This document shows, piece after piece, positions 10,378 through 22,660 of a stretch of DNA of 64,000 bases. The notes under the pieces are model-generated. The model was not told where the DNA came from. It ran no database searches and saw only the letters and a program-made list of their open reading frames with translations. Source of the stretch: Notospermus geniculatus (Eukaryota > Nemertea > Pilidiophora > Heteronemertea > Lineidae). Where the stretch lies: contig NMRB01000530.1 of the NCBI GenBank assembly GCA_002633025.1, positions 113,575 to 177,574 on the forward strand, in the 5' to 3' direction. The position numbers were made by a program, and so were the translations under genes. How positions within the stretch are numbered: the first letter of the stretch is position 1; the number at the start of each line of letters is the position of its first letter.

Positions 10378-12599
10378 GACCATTTCATTTACAGTGTCTT
10401 TACAGGTGTTTTTGCTCGTCGTTCATGTCGTTACCATCAGTGTGTCTCATACTTTACTTGCATCCCAATAAATTTTTGCCCAAAAAAGAGGAGTAAAAAG
10501 GAACTTAACTGAATGTATGATTAAAGAAATAAAGTTTTACGCCGGGATGACATATTCTTATGAAAATTCATCAGGCTGTGCGGACTGATAGGCCTACCTC
10601 ACTCTGTCTCAGGTGGTAATAAACATTTGCGTTTAATCGGGGCAATTTCCCGTGGGCCTATCCTAAATCCCGAGATTATTAATATAGGTTTTTCATCTTT
10701 TGAGGTGGCCAACCAACCAGACATGCCAGACGAGACAGCAGTTTTCCCGGCCGGCAGTTTTCCCGCCCGGCGTCATTCTCAACATAGGCCTAATGTAACA
10801 GTGTCCTTGTGCAGGCACAACGGTGCTACTACAGCTATTTAGGTTAGGACTTGGGAAATCGCAGCACCTGTTTGAGTTATGGATCCTTATGTTTACCCAG
10901 GGCCGTCCTGGGTAAAGAAAAGGATTACCCAGGATGATCCTGGGTAAACATAAGGTATACCCAGGACGACATTGACCCATTCGGCCTAACTTACCGGGAG
11001 GACCTGCATAACGGCCGGCCCGGGGGTGCTCCGTCTATCTCAGAATTTTATCTCCTTTTCATTGGTCATTTTCATCGTTCTTACTGTAGGCCTAGGCCCA
11101 CTTCAGGTCGTCTTTGGCTGGGGGCTGAGTCAGACTTTCTGACTCATTATTCGGCCCCAGACCTTTAGATTCCCCTAAAGAAACGACGGTAGGCCTACAC
11201 GTCGGTTCCCAAATTAGCACCCCCAAATGTCCCCAAATTCGATTCTGCAAAATGTCCCCAAATTATCCCAAAGTAAGCAAAAACAAAAAAGTCCAAAGAT
11301 TTCTCAACAGTAACACAAAAATATCGAGTAGGCCTATATGCTTCAGAAAACACAACTGGAGAATCGTGTCACACAGACTCCCCTTCACCTGCACTTGCTG
11401 ACCTGTTGTCTGACATCCAGGCCACGTGGTGTTTCCTAAAACAGAACGAAATTCCCGCTCTTCGAACCTGGTGTCGAGGCTTCTGAAGTATCGGCCTGGT
11501 GTCGAGGCTTATGAATACGTCATTCGGAAAAGTGAGTATCTCCGCCCGGTGCAAAAACTCAGTAATTCATAATAAACCTTCCATCCAATATGGCCGCATA
11601 ACTAAGGGCTAAACAGGAAGTGACGTCACGTGCATACCCTCTATACGTGATCATTTTCAATCCCGCTGTTCTCCCGTCGATGACTCGATGTTGATTTTAA
11701 AGCATGTTGACACCAAAACTGGATTCTTCTGCGTTTTGCGATGCGGTACCCGAACCAACAGCTTTAACGTTAATTTCAATGAGGCTTGTACACAGCATGG
11801 TCAACGTTCCTGCCTTCAAAACGAACGTCAAATTTCTCCACCACGCCATCTTCCGTCTGATGTGGTCGTCAAGAGACGATATCCTACCGCTCCATGTTGA
11901 TACCTGCTGAGTATAAAAAAAGCTGACGTGTGTCTAGTCTCGGTCACCCAGCCGCTGTTTCGAATCTGGGGATCGAACAAGCGTCTGGGACCAAACTGCG
12001 AAATTACTGTTTGGAGGCGTACCAAGATCCTGGTACGCTCGCTGATTGGCTAATCAGGAACAGTAGTCATTCATTTTCATCCGCCGATTCCTCCCATTTG
12101 AAAATATCAATCCGGCTGCTGATTGGGCAAGAGAAGTGATCATGTGATCTCATCATGGCGACGACCATTAATGTCAGTTGGGTTTTCTCGATCTCGTCTT
12201 CCATACGGATACACAATTCCTGCTCAGATTTCAGCCTGAAATTCAACTCCAGTAAGTTGATGCTGTCTCATATCACTTCGCTAATCGATTCATTGCCAGA
12301 TTCAGACATTTTGGAAGGTTGTGAGACTGAGTTGAGTGAGTGAGTCTGTCCCGAGATTCGCAGTTGCGCGAGACTACCATCGAATAGTAAAAATCAAGTT
12401 TGGGGCCAGACCATGTAATGGTAATGAAAGAGTCTGGCTGCGCGAGACTAACGTGTGTCAAGTTTTCTTCCATGATACTGGTATGATATCTTTGGCCCCT
12501 ATTACATAGCGCTACATGCTATTCGGTATTCGGTATACGGCAAATAATTGGACATTCATAATTCGAACAAAAAACGAGTAGCGTGCCCTCAGAATAGTT
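10378..12599. other. no gene seen; host-like non-coding DNA with a small palindrome
   Basis: TAGGCCTA occurs five times between about 10588 and 11336. A compact palindrome at 10886-10955 has CCTTATGTTTACCCAGG at both ends plus an inner CCCAGG/CCTGGG pair. TGGTGTCGAGGCTT occurs twice within 11468-11510. No open frame here has convincing content. Confidence 0.5.
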
Positions 12600-13118
12600 T
12601 TGTCTGATGTAAACCACTCATGGAAATATTTGTTATACTTTGCCTCAATCAGAGTTGGCGGTGACGATGATCGTCCTATAGTTTTTCAAGGCACTCGTAT
12701 TATCGCCGAAGGGTCTGCCATGCATCTCGGCCATCTCATCGGACCTGAAGCAAGGAATGCTGATTTGATTAGGACAGTATCCGACTTCAACCGAAGGGTA
12801 AATGTTTTGTTGTCAAAATTCCACTTCCGCAAATTTCAAACAAAGCTCATGCTATTTAATACATATTGCATGTCCTTATATGGATGTGTCATATGGGACC
12901 TAAATGATAGGCAGGTTGAGGTTTTCTACACAGCCTGGAGGAAAGCAGTCAGGAGAGTGTTGGGTCTACACCCGATGACCCATGGCAGATTTTTAGCTGC
13001 TATAATGAGCTCCCCTATCGAGATTACTATAAAAAAGACGTTTTTGAACTTCATGAACGGTGTCCTCCATCACAGCAACAAAGGGGCTGTTCACTTTCGG
13101 AACCATTTTCCCAACTAA
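12600..13118 (+). pseudogene. LINE (CR1/L2-like) reverse transcriptase C-terminal fragment
   Basis: The 172-codon frame reads LGHLIGPEARN, then NTYCMSLYGCVIWDL, then AWRKAVRRVLGLHPMTHGRFL. This is the pattern of the thumb and post-RT region of CR1/L2-type non-LTR retrotransposons. The catalytic palm is absent, so it is a 5'-truncated fragment. Homology stops near 13080 where a foldback element (13080-14076) begins; the last twelve codons of the frame belong to that element. Confidence 0.75.
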
Positions 13119-14076
13119 TTTTTCTTTATGTTGCAGTTGTTTGATGTTCATGATAACTTCAGGTATAATATTTCATAATGTGAACTAGATAATCATGAAA
13201 GAAAAATGTGACATAAGCTTCGTTAATTAGGAAAACAAAGAGCATTTGCAAAATGTCCGAAATCAGCATGAAAACAGTGAAATTATTCCCCAATGCTTGT
13301 TGTAGTGGGAGAGTAATGGTATTATTTATCATTCATCGAAAAATCATTACTAAACATATTGGTTTTGCTGAAATATTTGCATAAAATGTGTGATTTTCTT
13401 CATTTCTGCACCCCTATTTAAGTGGGAAGAGAACAGAACAGCACGTCCAGGGCTGTCAGATTTGAATGGAATGCTGTGGTAAAGATTACAGTCAATATCA
13501 GTTACAACATGCATAATCAACCATGACATGTGGGTAGGGTTATGTGATCGGTGGGACATCAGATATAAGCATTCCCTTTTATGACCTTACGCAACACCAA
13601 CAAACCACTCTACCCACATGTCATGGTCGACAATGGTTGATTATGCATGTTGTAAGTGATACTGACCATAATCTTTACCACAACATTCCATTCAAATCTG
13701 ACAGGCCTAGATGTGCTGTTCTGTTCTCCCCCACTTAAATAGGGGTCCAGAAATGAAGAAAATCACACATTTTATGCAAATATTTCAGCAAAACCAATAT
13801 GTTTAGTAATGATTTTTCGATGAATGGTAAATAATATCATTACTCTCCCACTACAACAAACATTGGGGAATAATTTCAGTGTTTTCATGCTGATTTCGGA
13901 CATTTTGCAAACGCTCTTTGTTTTCCTAATTAATGAAGCTTTTGTCACATTTTTCTTCCATGATTATCTAGTTCACATTACAAAACATCATACCTGAAGT
14001 TATCATGAAAATCAAACAATTGCAACATAATGAAAAATTAGTTGGGAAAATGGTTCCGAAAGTGAACAGCCCCTTT
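13080..14076. mobile_element. 1-kb foldback DNA element, near-complete palindrome
   Basis: The first about 470 bases are repeated in inverted orientation in the second half, starting with AAAGGGGCTGTTCACTTTCG and ending with its complement. The central loop is at about 13555-13600. Differences between the arms are scattered point changes. It interrupts the end of a LINE fragment. The terminal word GGGGCTGTTC is shared with a smaller element at 47605-47786, suggesting one family. No protein is encoded. Confidence 0.85.
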
Positions 14077-15260
14077 AAATTAATGTCGCAGGTAAGCTTT
14101 CCCTGAATGGAAGCATGTCATCAGTTTCCAACAACATCAGTGTATTAGCAGATACCTTGCAGGTTCCCAGGCCTTTGATACTAAGTAAGACAGCGAGTTT
14201 AAAACTCCGGACTTGAACCTAGAAGAGTCCAGGCGGGTCGCTGCCATACTTATTTCATGTTACATGTACTTAAAGAGAGCAACCATGGAGATGGCGGGGA
14301 CATTACAGAAATCATTAACCACCTTTCTATTATGTAGCTTTATTTTTCTTATGTCTCTCACTTTCTTTCTTGATTTATATTTCAGTGTCGTTTAGTTACG
14401 TTTTCTTAGGTTCCCCACAGGGGCCTAACTGTGTCATTATTGATGTCATACTGTTTCATTGGTTTAATATTGGATGAATTATACTGATAGTATAATTCCT
14501 CTAAGGTTTAATCAAACTTGGTCTCTTCTACCTATTTTTTGGTTCAATGTATCTTATTATTGTCTTAAGCACATGCGCATACTAGCACGAAACGCACACT
14601 CTGTAACTCAATCTCGTTCCAATCGCCGTTAGTTCCGTTCCGCATTTTATGATGGCTCCACTAACGTCTCTGGAACCAATACTTGGGCTGTTTAACAAGA
14701 ATCTTGCTAAATTATTCGCCCATTTTATACCAAAATATTGAGAACAGTATTTAGCTAGATGTAAAACAAAGTCACAAAGCCAAAAAGTTGTGGAAAAGAG
14801 CAAAACACATCGCTAGAATAAAATATTATTCTTGGAACTATTTTACGAGAAAGGCGGTGATTCGGCTCGGTGTTCCGTCGGAATCCTGCCACGTTTTAGA
14901 TGCCACTGAATCTGTGAACCAATGAGAAGGTGTATATCGTAGAGCACGTGTATTTGCGGTTTATGGTAAACATCATGTGTGCCCTCGCTTCAACCATCAT
15001 TTCGTGCGATTTTCATTAATCAGGAGGTTTTGCCTTGTACAATCTAAATGGATATTATATTCGAAACACACATGGATGAATGGACGACACAGGTAAGTTT
15101 ATTAGGCCCGGATAAGCTCGAATTCGAACATTTAATCGAGGTGTACGCGTCTGTACATTTTTGTACACAGCGATGCACGGGGTAAAAGTGACTCGATAAA
15201 ACATTCGTTTTCAACCCCTAAATCACATTTTTATCTGTTGTTATAGAAGTTGCTAATCTA
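14077..15260. other. non-coding DNA with one possible first exon
   Basis: Nothing with recognisable coding content was found except the short candidate exon at 15049-15093, described separately. A CCAATGAG box is at about 14918. Confidence 0.4.
15049..15093 (+). CDS. possible first coding exon of an unidentified host gene
   Basis: An ATG in good context (TAAATGG) opens 15 codons (MDIIFETHMDEWTTQ) that end exactly at CAG|GTAAGT, a full consensus splice donor. A CCAAT-like box lies about 130 bases upstream. No matching downstream exon is visible before the transposon-rich stretch, so this could be chance. Confidence 0.2.
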
Positions 15261-15569
15261 ATGCTGCGTTCACACCTATTGCGCATCGAAATCGGTTTCG
15301 TAAATCGAAATACGGAAATCGGTTTGGTTACGTCGGGTCGGGTCACACTACAACTAAACCGATTTCGATTCGAAACAAAACGCGTCACACCCAACTCGCG
15401 ATAAAGTGTTTCGCAATAACTGTTTCGATTTGGCTATTTCGATTTAAATACCGGTTTGGTTAAATCGATATAAAAGTGATCTATTTCGAATTGAGTGTGA
15501 CGCGTTATATCGGAATAGGCCTTTATTGCGAATTCGATTCGATATAAAACCCTAGTGCGAACACAGCAT
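15261..15569. mobile_element. MITE with ATGCTGCGTTCACAC ends
   Basis: ATGCTGCGTTCACAC (15261-15275) is inverted at 15555-15569 with one change. The interior is full of TTTCGATT and AAATCGAA words in both orientations, making the whole a degenerate palindrome. It has no coding content. Confidence 0.65.
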
Positions 15570-16870
15570 ATGAGGGCTAACACATGTCGATTCAGTTGTT
15601 GACATGCACAAAACACCCTTATTTCGGTGTGTTTTGTTGACGTCGTCTGCTCAATCCTCCGCGCAAATAGTACCGGTTTGGGTGCAGTGTCACTATATCG
15701 GAAGAATGGAGATAGGTGGCGCTGTGAGGAGTTTGTCTGTAACTTTTGTTGTTACGAATAAAAGTCTAATAATAATAATAATAAAAGAATCGCATGCGAA
15801 ATTGAGGGTTTGTGACAAAATACCACTAAAATATCATGAAACTATCAACATCAAAAACTTCATTCTCAATTTTGAATTTCAAATCACAATCCACACTTTC
15901 ACCATTTCATATTTTATTGAGCGTAATACGGGTACAAAATCAAGCAGAAACTGATTGGAGAGCCGCTGGCAGAGCGCGGTGTTAGTTACTGAATGTTTGG
16001 TCTTCAGAAGGAACTCCGACCGCTATGAAGGCACCTCCCCAAGTCCAGCAATAGCACATATCTGAAATTTCTCCAGCGAGGACCTATCTCTATATTCCGC
16101 TCCACCCCAAAAAATTGTTATGTGCAGATTGGCCTGTTGTGATTTGAACCCGTTCAAAAAGCGCTGTTTCCTCTTGTCTTTTTGAACTGATTCAAAAACA
16201 AACTGCATGGTGTAACCCAATGGATTGCCTTCTTGTTCAAAATGGCAATATTTCGTTTCGTTTCGTAATGTTCATCAAGGAACAGTCTCTTTAAGGGGAG
16301 CGCCACCTATCGGCGGTTACGGAAAGTAACTCGCAGATGGCGTCTTTTTGAACCATGACCTTTCCCCCTTGTTTCAGTAACGATCTCCCAAAAGCAGCAG
16401 AAGTGTGCTCATCAATATAAACAAGTCTTCACCTCACCTCGCCTCGCCACAGTCCGATAGATGATTCCAACGAAAAGTTACGCACAAACGAAAACGTTAC
16501 GCACAAACGAAAACGTTACGCACATAAAACGTTAATCACACAATGGAATGTAATCCACGTGTTCACCTCGTAACAGCCATATTGATTCCTATAGCATGTG
16601 CAATCCACGTCCTCACATCGCAGACGGCACTCTGCATTCGCAAACGGCTCCGAATGCAGTCAGACGTTTCGCCCCGACTTCACTCCTTTGGAGTTTGAAC
16701 TCACTGAAAAACAGAAGAAACGTCACACTCTCTGTAGAACTGTCAATATTATAAATAAAGGAATCAACCATAAAGGTTTAACTGCGAACGATGAACTTAC
16801 TGAGGAATACACTTCATGTGTTGCCAACAGATGTCTCTCACTGCCTGAATTTTGGCTTCACGAAATAGGC
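15570..16870. other. no gene seen
   Basis: GGTGGCGCT near 15715 and AGCGCCACC near 16300 form a weak inverted pair. GTTACGCACAAACGAAAAC is tandemly repeated at about 16476-16520. The open frames at 15604-15954 and 16598-17032 have no recognisable domain; the second runs into a palindrome. Confidence 0.45.
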
Positions 16871-17163
16871 TACACTCCTCTCGCAGTGTTTTGTTTCGCT
16901 CCCTACCTACGCTTCACAAACCACTGCTTTGAATGGCCGGTATTCTCCCGATTCACCGCCAGATGGCACCACTACTGTTCCCGCTGCTGCGCTGGAGAAA
17001 GTGTTTTAGGATTTTGCTCAGTTGCAGCCTGATGGCGGGCGCTGATTGGTTGGACAGTAGTGGTGCCATCTGGCGGTAAATCGGCAGAATACCGGCCACT
17101 CAAAGCAGTGGTTTGTGAAGCGTAGGTACGGAGCGAACCAAAACACTGCGAGAGGAGTGTAGT
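16871..17163. mobile_element. palindromic MITE with 7-bp target duplication AATAGGC
   Basis: The arms are about 125 bp each, beginning TACACTCCTCTCGCAGTG and ending with the complement. AATAGGC lies immediately before (16864-16870) and after (17164-17170). The loop is at about 16985-17040. No transposase is present. Confidence 0.75.
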
Positions 17164-17559
17164 AATAGGCAGGAGCTTCAACATTTTTTGCGGTGAAGGG
17201 GTACATGAACCTGTCAACTTGATGCTTTGAATTCCATTTCTGATGATAACAGAGCTATATCCAGAACGATTAGTATTCCACGTGCAAATGTACGTTAGCC
17301 TATTCAAATCAACACAGATGACCCTGCGCTCACATCGTTCGTGGGGTTCTCATTAATTCAGTCCTTTTGTATCATAAGATCAACTAGTCGGAATTCAACA
17401 AAATTTGCAGTAAACGTGCAGAAGGGTCTCTCCTATCATATGGAGGAGTCAGAATGCAAATCTGTTGAGGTTTAAAGGGATACTGTCCACATTCATAAAA
17501 TGCTAAATTTGCCAGTTGAACCTTTATGATTGATTCCTTTATGATATTATTTGAGAAAT

Positions 17560-18463
17560 GGGGCTGGGCAGAAATGAAGGGTTGTTACAAGTTCGGCATA
17601 ACTCTGAAACTACCGCGGTGCTATTTGCTTGAAACTTGCACAGATGATGCTTGGTACTGAATGATTAACAATTATGATGACACAAAAACAGTTGCATTAC
17701 TCTTTACTAATTAAATTAGGGAGACAATGCCAGATTTTGGAGGCCCAGAAAGACGAGAAAGAGTCATTATTTCAGCGCAGAATTTCACCTGGGCCTGTGT
17801 CACATAAAATGCTAACAAGTTTGTGTGATATCTGTTAATTATTTTCTACAAGAAAATGGTATTTTACATTTTTGGTTCACATGGCCAACACTGCAAGTTG
17901 AGAAAGGTTTACAAAGCCATTTAACCAGACAAAAACTGACCACAGGCCTGGGAATTGGTGATGTCACCCAAAATGACCCATTGAAAATGAACACTTCAAT
18001 TCCAACCCAAAGTAATTCATGTGAAATCAAGTTTGATTGGGTAATTCCTGCTGAATTGTGAGTGGTTTCAGGCTTGTGGTCAGTTTTCACATTGGTTAGA
18101 ATGCCTTTGTAAAAGTTTGTTGAACTTGCAGAGGTTAGGCATTTGAACGAAAAATCTAAAACACGTTTTTTTGTATAAAACAATTAAAACAATGAACTCT
18201 ATCACACAAACTTGTTAGCATTCTATGTGACACAGGCCCGTGTGAAATTCTGCGGTGAAACAGTGAATATTCCTCGTCTTTCTAGGCCTCTGAAATTTGG
18301 CATTGTCTCCCTAATTGGTAAAGAGTAATGCAAATATTTTTGTGTCATCATAGTTGTTAATCATTCAGTACAACGCATCATCTGTGCAAGTTTCAAGCAA
18401 ATCGAAACAGTAGTTTCAGAATTATGCCGAACTTGTAACAACCCTTCATTTCTGCCCAGCACC
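17560..18463. mobile_element. 900-bp foldback element
   Basis: The left arm from GGGCTGGGCAGAAATGAAGG matches the inverted right arm ending TCATTTCTGCCCAGC over about 270 bases. An inner pair (about 17885-17960 against 18060-18140) extends the palindrome almost to the centre. Arm divergence is visible but modest. The short frames inside (17825-18061 and its complement) are by-products. Confidence 0.8.
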
Positions 18464-18479
18464 TTTGGCAGAAGTGTGG

Positions 18480-18808
18480 TGTTTACCAAATCATTGAGAA
18501 CTGTGGGAATTAGGTGTCATCGGTAAATTTTTCGAGAAATTGGTGATTTTCTACACTCTTGAACAATAGGTGGATTAACAGACACTTTAAACCTTCTATT
18601 GTTCAGTTGAATGCAGAAATCTTCAAAAATTGATCGTTGACGCAATATTTTTCACATATTTCTCAATGAATTGGCCCTCATAACATGTCTACCAAATTTC
18701 AAGCGTTTCTGACAGTTATTTTTCTGCAATTTCTGGCAAAATTTAATGCACTTTCCATTCATTTTTACCCTCGGCGCCGAAATGGCAGACTTTCGAAAGG
18801 GGCCTATT
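18480..18808. mobile_element. truncated, reversed copy of the foldback element at 60462-60918
   Basis: The stretch matches the complement of 60462-60918, including ATTTCTCGAAAAATTT, CTATTGTTCAG, CAAATTTCAAGCGTTTCTGA and CTCGGCGCCGAAAT words. Its left end is cut off and its right end finishes at GAAAGGGGCC. Confidence 0.7.
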
Positions 18809-19188
18809 GAGTCTCATTCCCAAATGCCAGGAAAATGCATTTTCATGCCTTAGATTTTCAAATTTTTCTGGGGGAGGGCCCCAGACCACCAGCTCAGATG
18901 CGCCTGCGGCGCAAACAGATCGCGCCTTCGGCGCCCTATCCCCCTGACCTCCTAGAGAAAAAGTTAAATACGGCCCTGAACGTGGGGTTTGTACTTACAC
19001 GGCAATGAAGTTAGAATTTCTAAATCTGTTTCGAAAACTGATGAAAATCCTCGCATGTATTTTCCTCGATATTATTTTCAACTTGAATGTCAGTCCTAAG
19101 ACAGATGCTTCTAGACTAAACCCTCTGAACTCAATGCACTGCATGCTGGTAGGCCCACTCCTCTTCAGATTGTGTGCAGTGGTATTAT

Positions 19189-20258
19189 AGCCGTGGTTAC
19201 ACTACATAAAATCCCCGGGTATTTTGCGGTCACACCTATGAATTGCTGGGCTTCAAGAAACCCGTGCCTGAAAAACACGGGTTTCTGGAACACGGCAATC
19301 TCGCCGTGCTTTTCGAAATCCCCGTGTCTCATTAGTTCTTCGGCACGGCTACACATGGCGCAGCCATTAAGTGACGTCGTTTTCGCGCCTCCAACACACG
19401 TCTTCTAGAACGGCGATTAGTTCTCCAGTTAGATAGCGTTGGGAGGAGAGAAAGTTGGGCCGCATCTAGGGACACTCGAATCACCAGTCGAGGTGTTCCG
19501 ATAATTGTCCGGCGGCGGGTGGATGGAACAGGCGTTATTATGGTTCTGTGTGTAGTCCACTGTACATTTCCACTGAACACCCCCCGCTGCCACGGGGCAA
19601 TCTTCGCGTTCCTCATACAGGAAATTTGACACTTCAGAGGCCTTATTAGAGGAATCTGCACCCTGTACCACACTGTTTGATGGTTCGTACGTTTCACAGC
19701 TTTTTCGTGTGTGTTGAAACGTTGAAGGTTTTGAGAAAAATATTAGTTCACCAAGCAAAATTCTTGTTTAATGCGTCCGTGAGATGGTATAATACACACC
19801 GATCTGACAAATTGTCTGATATTGGGCGAATCTCGCCAGACACAAAGAAACTGACAACTTATTTACCCAGATTAAAGAGTACTCTTCCATGCAACGTCAC
19901 AGACAACACGTATACATGTAGATTGAGTTCTATTAACAGCTTCTAGGAATGGAATGGTAGACTCCAGTCAAGTATATGTTAATTGTATTGTCGGCAATGC
20001 GGCCCAATCAGAGCGCGGAGAATTGTCACGTGGATTGGAGAGCACAAATTGAATAGATCCTTTGTGTTCTAGAAGACGTGAACAATATGGACCAATAGAG
20101 AGATGACTGAAGAGTCAGTGCATGCAGCGCAACTGTCGCCGGGCGACTTAACTACAATGTAGTGGTGTGACCTCTCGCCGGGCTTTTCGCACACACGGGT
20201 TTGACACGGGTCTGGAAAAACACGGGTAGGCCTATGTTTATGTAGTGTAACCACGGCT
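19189..20258. mobile_element. 1.07-kb non-autonomous transposon with AGCCGTGGTTACACTACA ends
   Basis: The 22-bp inverted ends AGCCGTGGTTACACTACATA start at 19189 and finish at 20258. They are flanked by TAT on both sides (19186-19188 and 20259-20261). Subterminal words CCCGTG and CACGGG recur in both halves. A related element with the same ends is at 46059-46831, where the 3-bp duplication is AAT. A superfamily is not assigned; 3-bp duplications occur in PIF/Harbinger and CACTA groups. No transposase frame is seen. Confidence 0.75.
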
Positions 20259-20403
20259 TATGATGTAAGCCTGCCCTCGCGTATTTGACATTTGGATATA
20301 ATTACAGGATTGCACAGTACAAGCTCATTGAGGTACCGCACTCAGTCATTTGCTGTTATTGCTTATTTGTGTCAAACCTTGAATAAAGGTATAGCAAGCC
20401 AAA

Positions 20404-20621
20404 GGGCCGATTTTTTAAACGATGGCTAAGATAACCATCGGGTTTCATTAACCCTCAGTTGACAAACTGTTTGTTAATCGAAGTGAATTTTTCGATTTTA
20501 TGAATCGTTGATAGCCAAACATTCTGAAAGTCAAAGGTTTACTTTGGTTAATTCACGGTTTGTCAGAAAAGCCGATGGTTAAATCGAGGTTTACCTTAAC
20601 TATCGTTTAAAAAATCGGCCC
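20404..20621. mobile_element. MITE with GGGCCGATTTTTTAAACGAT ends
   Basis: The inverted ends cover about 24 bases (20404-20427 and 20598-20621) and are flanked by AAA on both sides. Inner words AACCATCGG and CCGATGGTT continue the palindrome. No coding content. Confidence 0.7.
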
Positions 20622-20809
20622 AAAGCGGAAAAAATGTCAGAACTGAGATTTTATTGTCAGAATATTCATACCCCGGTACTATGTCACTCTGTATCAGAAC
20701 CGCCGAATTATACTATCAGATTTGATAACATACGGTCAGAACTCAGAAACATGTCACATAATAAAACTGTTGCCAGAATATTTATATTATCTCATCTCAT
20801 CAGAACCGC

Positions 20810-21257
20810 CATCCTCCCACAGCAGGGGTTTTTACCTCGCTCCTCTTCATCCGCTCACACAAACCCCAGCAACCAAATACAACAACCAGTGAATCTGGTG
20901 CGGCTGTTCCAAACTCCAGTTGCACTCCCTGTACTTTAAGCATAACTTGGAGAAGTAAAGTTTCATGGTTTTACCCAGTTTGATTTTAAAGTTTTGTGCT
21001 TTACAAATCACTTTCATCTTTCCAAAATTGACTGAATTTTATCCCAGAGGTTCCTCCTGTGTATAGGAAAGATTCTTATTATTTTTGATTGTTATTACGA
21101 GTCATAATTATTTAATATTGACACCCTGAAAATGCTGCATTCTGATTGGGCAATGGTTTTCTGACCGCCTCTGCTTGCCTGGGAGGCCTAATTTCAGCAG
21201 GGCTTTGTGTGGAGTGTATGAAGAGGAACGAGACCAAAGCCCTACTGTGGGAGGATG
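20810..21257. mobile_element. 448-bp element with 9-bp target duplication CAGAACCGC (copy 1)
   Basis: The ends are CATCCTCCCACAGCAGGG and its near complement. CAGAACCGC sits directly on both flanks (20801-20809 and 21258-21266). A second copy of the whole element is at 57404-57852 with the same internal words (CTCGCTCCTCTTCATCCGCT, TTGGAGAAGTAAAGTTTC). A 9-bp duplication fits Mutator-like elements, which is an inference. The flanking DNA is itself a tandem repeat of CAGAACCGCC...TTATACT. Confidence 0.8.
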
Positions 21258-22147
21258 CAGAACCGCCAGGTTATACTGTCAGATTTGATAACATGGTCAT
21301 TCTGGCGTAGTTGAAGTTGGAGTCGGGGCGCTGCGCAACCTCTCTAATTTCTGGTTGAGATCTACGAAGTGCAAATATCAATATCAAAAACAAAAGGCTA
21401 TTGCACTGCCGGAGAAATAAAACTATTGATTTGCAAGATGACTTTAATAAAAAAACAGTACATTGTGTGAAGTATTCATAAGCGAGCCTATATCGGATTG
21501 TATGGATCATTCTCCTTTGCAAATCATTCATCGTTAGCATATTGCCATCCTGGCACACCAGGGGCATCGCGTGACTACACCTCCTGTTATATCACTCATA
21601 CCCCTGGCGTCAATAGCAGCATTTCTATTTCACGGCTTGGTCCTAGTCGCGAGTGGCCAATCAAAATACCCCTTTTATAAACTCGTGGCGTCGTCTGTCA
21701 ATCTAACTTCCAGGAAAACAAATATATTTGTTGTACATTTTTAAGTACAGTTTTGTCCGTCATGTCGGTAATTTACTGAAAATCCAAGCATTTTGCGAGA
21801 CATAAATCGGGAAACAAGACTCGATTCGGTCCATTGCAGTGCACTGTACAGCTGACATGGCAACTTGCAATCCAAGGCTCTTCTGCAACGCGTAATCTGA
21901 TTGGCTAATATTTGGCACGTAAACTAAATGGAACAGCCACCTTGAACAGTGTGTAGTGGGTATTGCTGCCTGGGGTAGAAGTCTGTAGTTCGACGGAATG
22001 ACGCACTACCCCAGGTAGGCCTGGATGGCATATTGCCGGCAGCGACGCTGGCGTGTGGTGCTCGTACGGCGTGGTCTACTTTGTCATCCTTGAGAAGGCC
22101 ATAAGCAACCCATCGATCGGTATTCATTGAGAAAACAGGTGTATTAA
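21258..22147. other. no gene seen
   Basis: No recognisable coding frame or terminal repeat was seen beyond the target duplication at 21258-21266. A GCATTTTGCG-type word and a CCAATCAAAA box near 21658 are unremarkable. Confidence 0.5.
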
Positions 22148-22413
22148 AGCTGAACTGCATGAACGAAAAGCCCCCATGCGACGAGCAAGAGAAATGCTAA
22201 CGCCCTGCAAACACCTCAAACGAAGACTCAGAACATGATAGACCCAACGAGGCCAGGAGGGCGCCACCTTATTCGTCTTCGGGAAACAGAGCTGTCAACA
22301 TCTTCGGATACCTCCTACACTATTCGAAGAAAAAAATTATAGTCATTTAGACGGTATTCGAACCGTCGACCTTCTGATTTGTGATCCACCACTCTGTCCA
22401 CTCGGCCAACGAG
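22148..22413 (-). repeat. half of a TTAA-flanked tRNA-like repeat, truncated against a foldback element
   Basis: It starts at TTAA|AGCTGAACT, the same end as the palindromic elements at 54284-54918 and 61805-62450. It shares a long body with the first of these (GCAAGAGAAATGCTAACGCC, AGGAGGGCGCCACCTTATT). Read on the minus strand it ends in a tRNA-like module: an A-box-like GGCCGAGTGG and a B box GGTTCGAATACC. The module stops abruptly at 22413 where another element starts. Confidence 0.65.
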
Positions 22414-22660
22414 AGTAATAGGAAACTGAAGGGATCTAGATAGAAGAGGAAGATTTGCAGCCTGTGGTATAATGATATTTTTTATGTCAAATCGTTACAC
22501 TAAGTCATTTTGGTAAAAATCATTAGATACTCAATACACTAAGTCATTTCTCAAAATCAATCCAAGTTACATGCCCGTGATTTTGGTATAAAAAATATCA
22601 ATACACAAGGGCTGCAAATCTTTTCACTTTCTATCTAGATCCCTTCAGTTTCCTATTACT
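22414..22660. repeat. foldback segment whose right arm is also the left inverted terminus of the Polinton block
   Basis: AGTAATAGGAAACTGAAGGG at 22414 is inverted at 22641-22660. The left arm (22414-22490) is diverged from the right arm (22560-22660), while the right arm is nearly identical to the distant inverted copy at 42663-42763. Confidence 0.65.
22560..22660. repeat. candidate left terminal inverted repeat of the Polinton
   Basis: These 101 bases match the complement of 42663-42763 with one clear mismatch, and the pair brackets all Polinton genes. Inside this, ACTACTCA is also shared, and TCTGTTATTGAT occurs about 60 bases further in on the left but nearby on the right, as if one side carried a small deletion. 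Read inward, AGTTACATGCCCG would give AG-starting termini, as is usual for Polintons. No matching 6-bp target duplication is seen, so the exact end is uncertain. Confidence 0.55.

Noticed and set aside
16598-17032. 144-codon frame on the plus strand
   Set aside because: Its second half lies in one arm of the palindromic MITE at 16871-17163, with a parallel frame on the other strand. No domain is seen.
22340-22410. tRNA gene on the minus strand (also 23404-23490, 54480-54547, 54650-54716, 62018-62090, 62171-62256)
   Set aside because: B boxes and part of the cloverleaf are visible, but stems are imperfect and the copies sit inside repeated elements. They are treated as tRNA-derived repeat modules.
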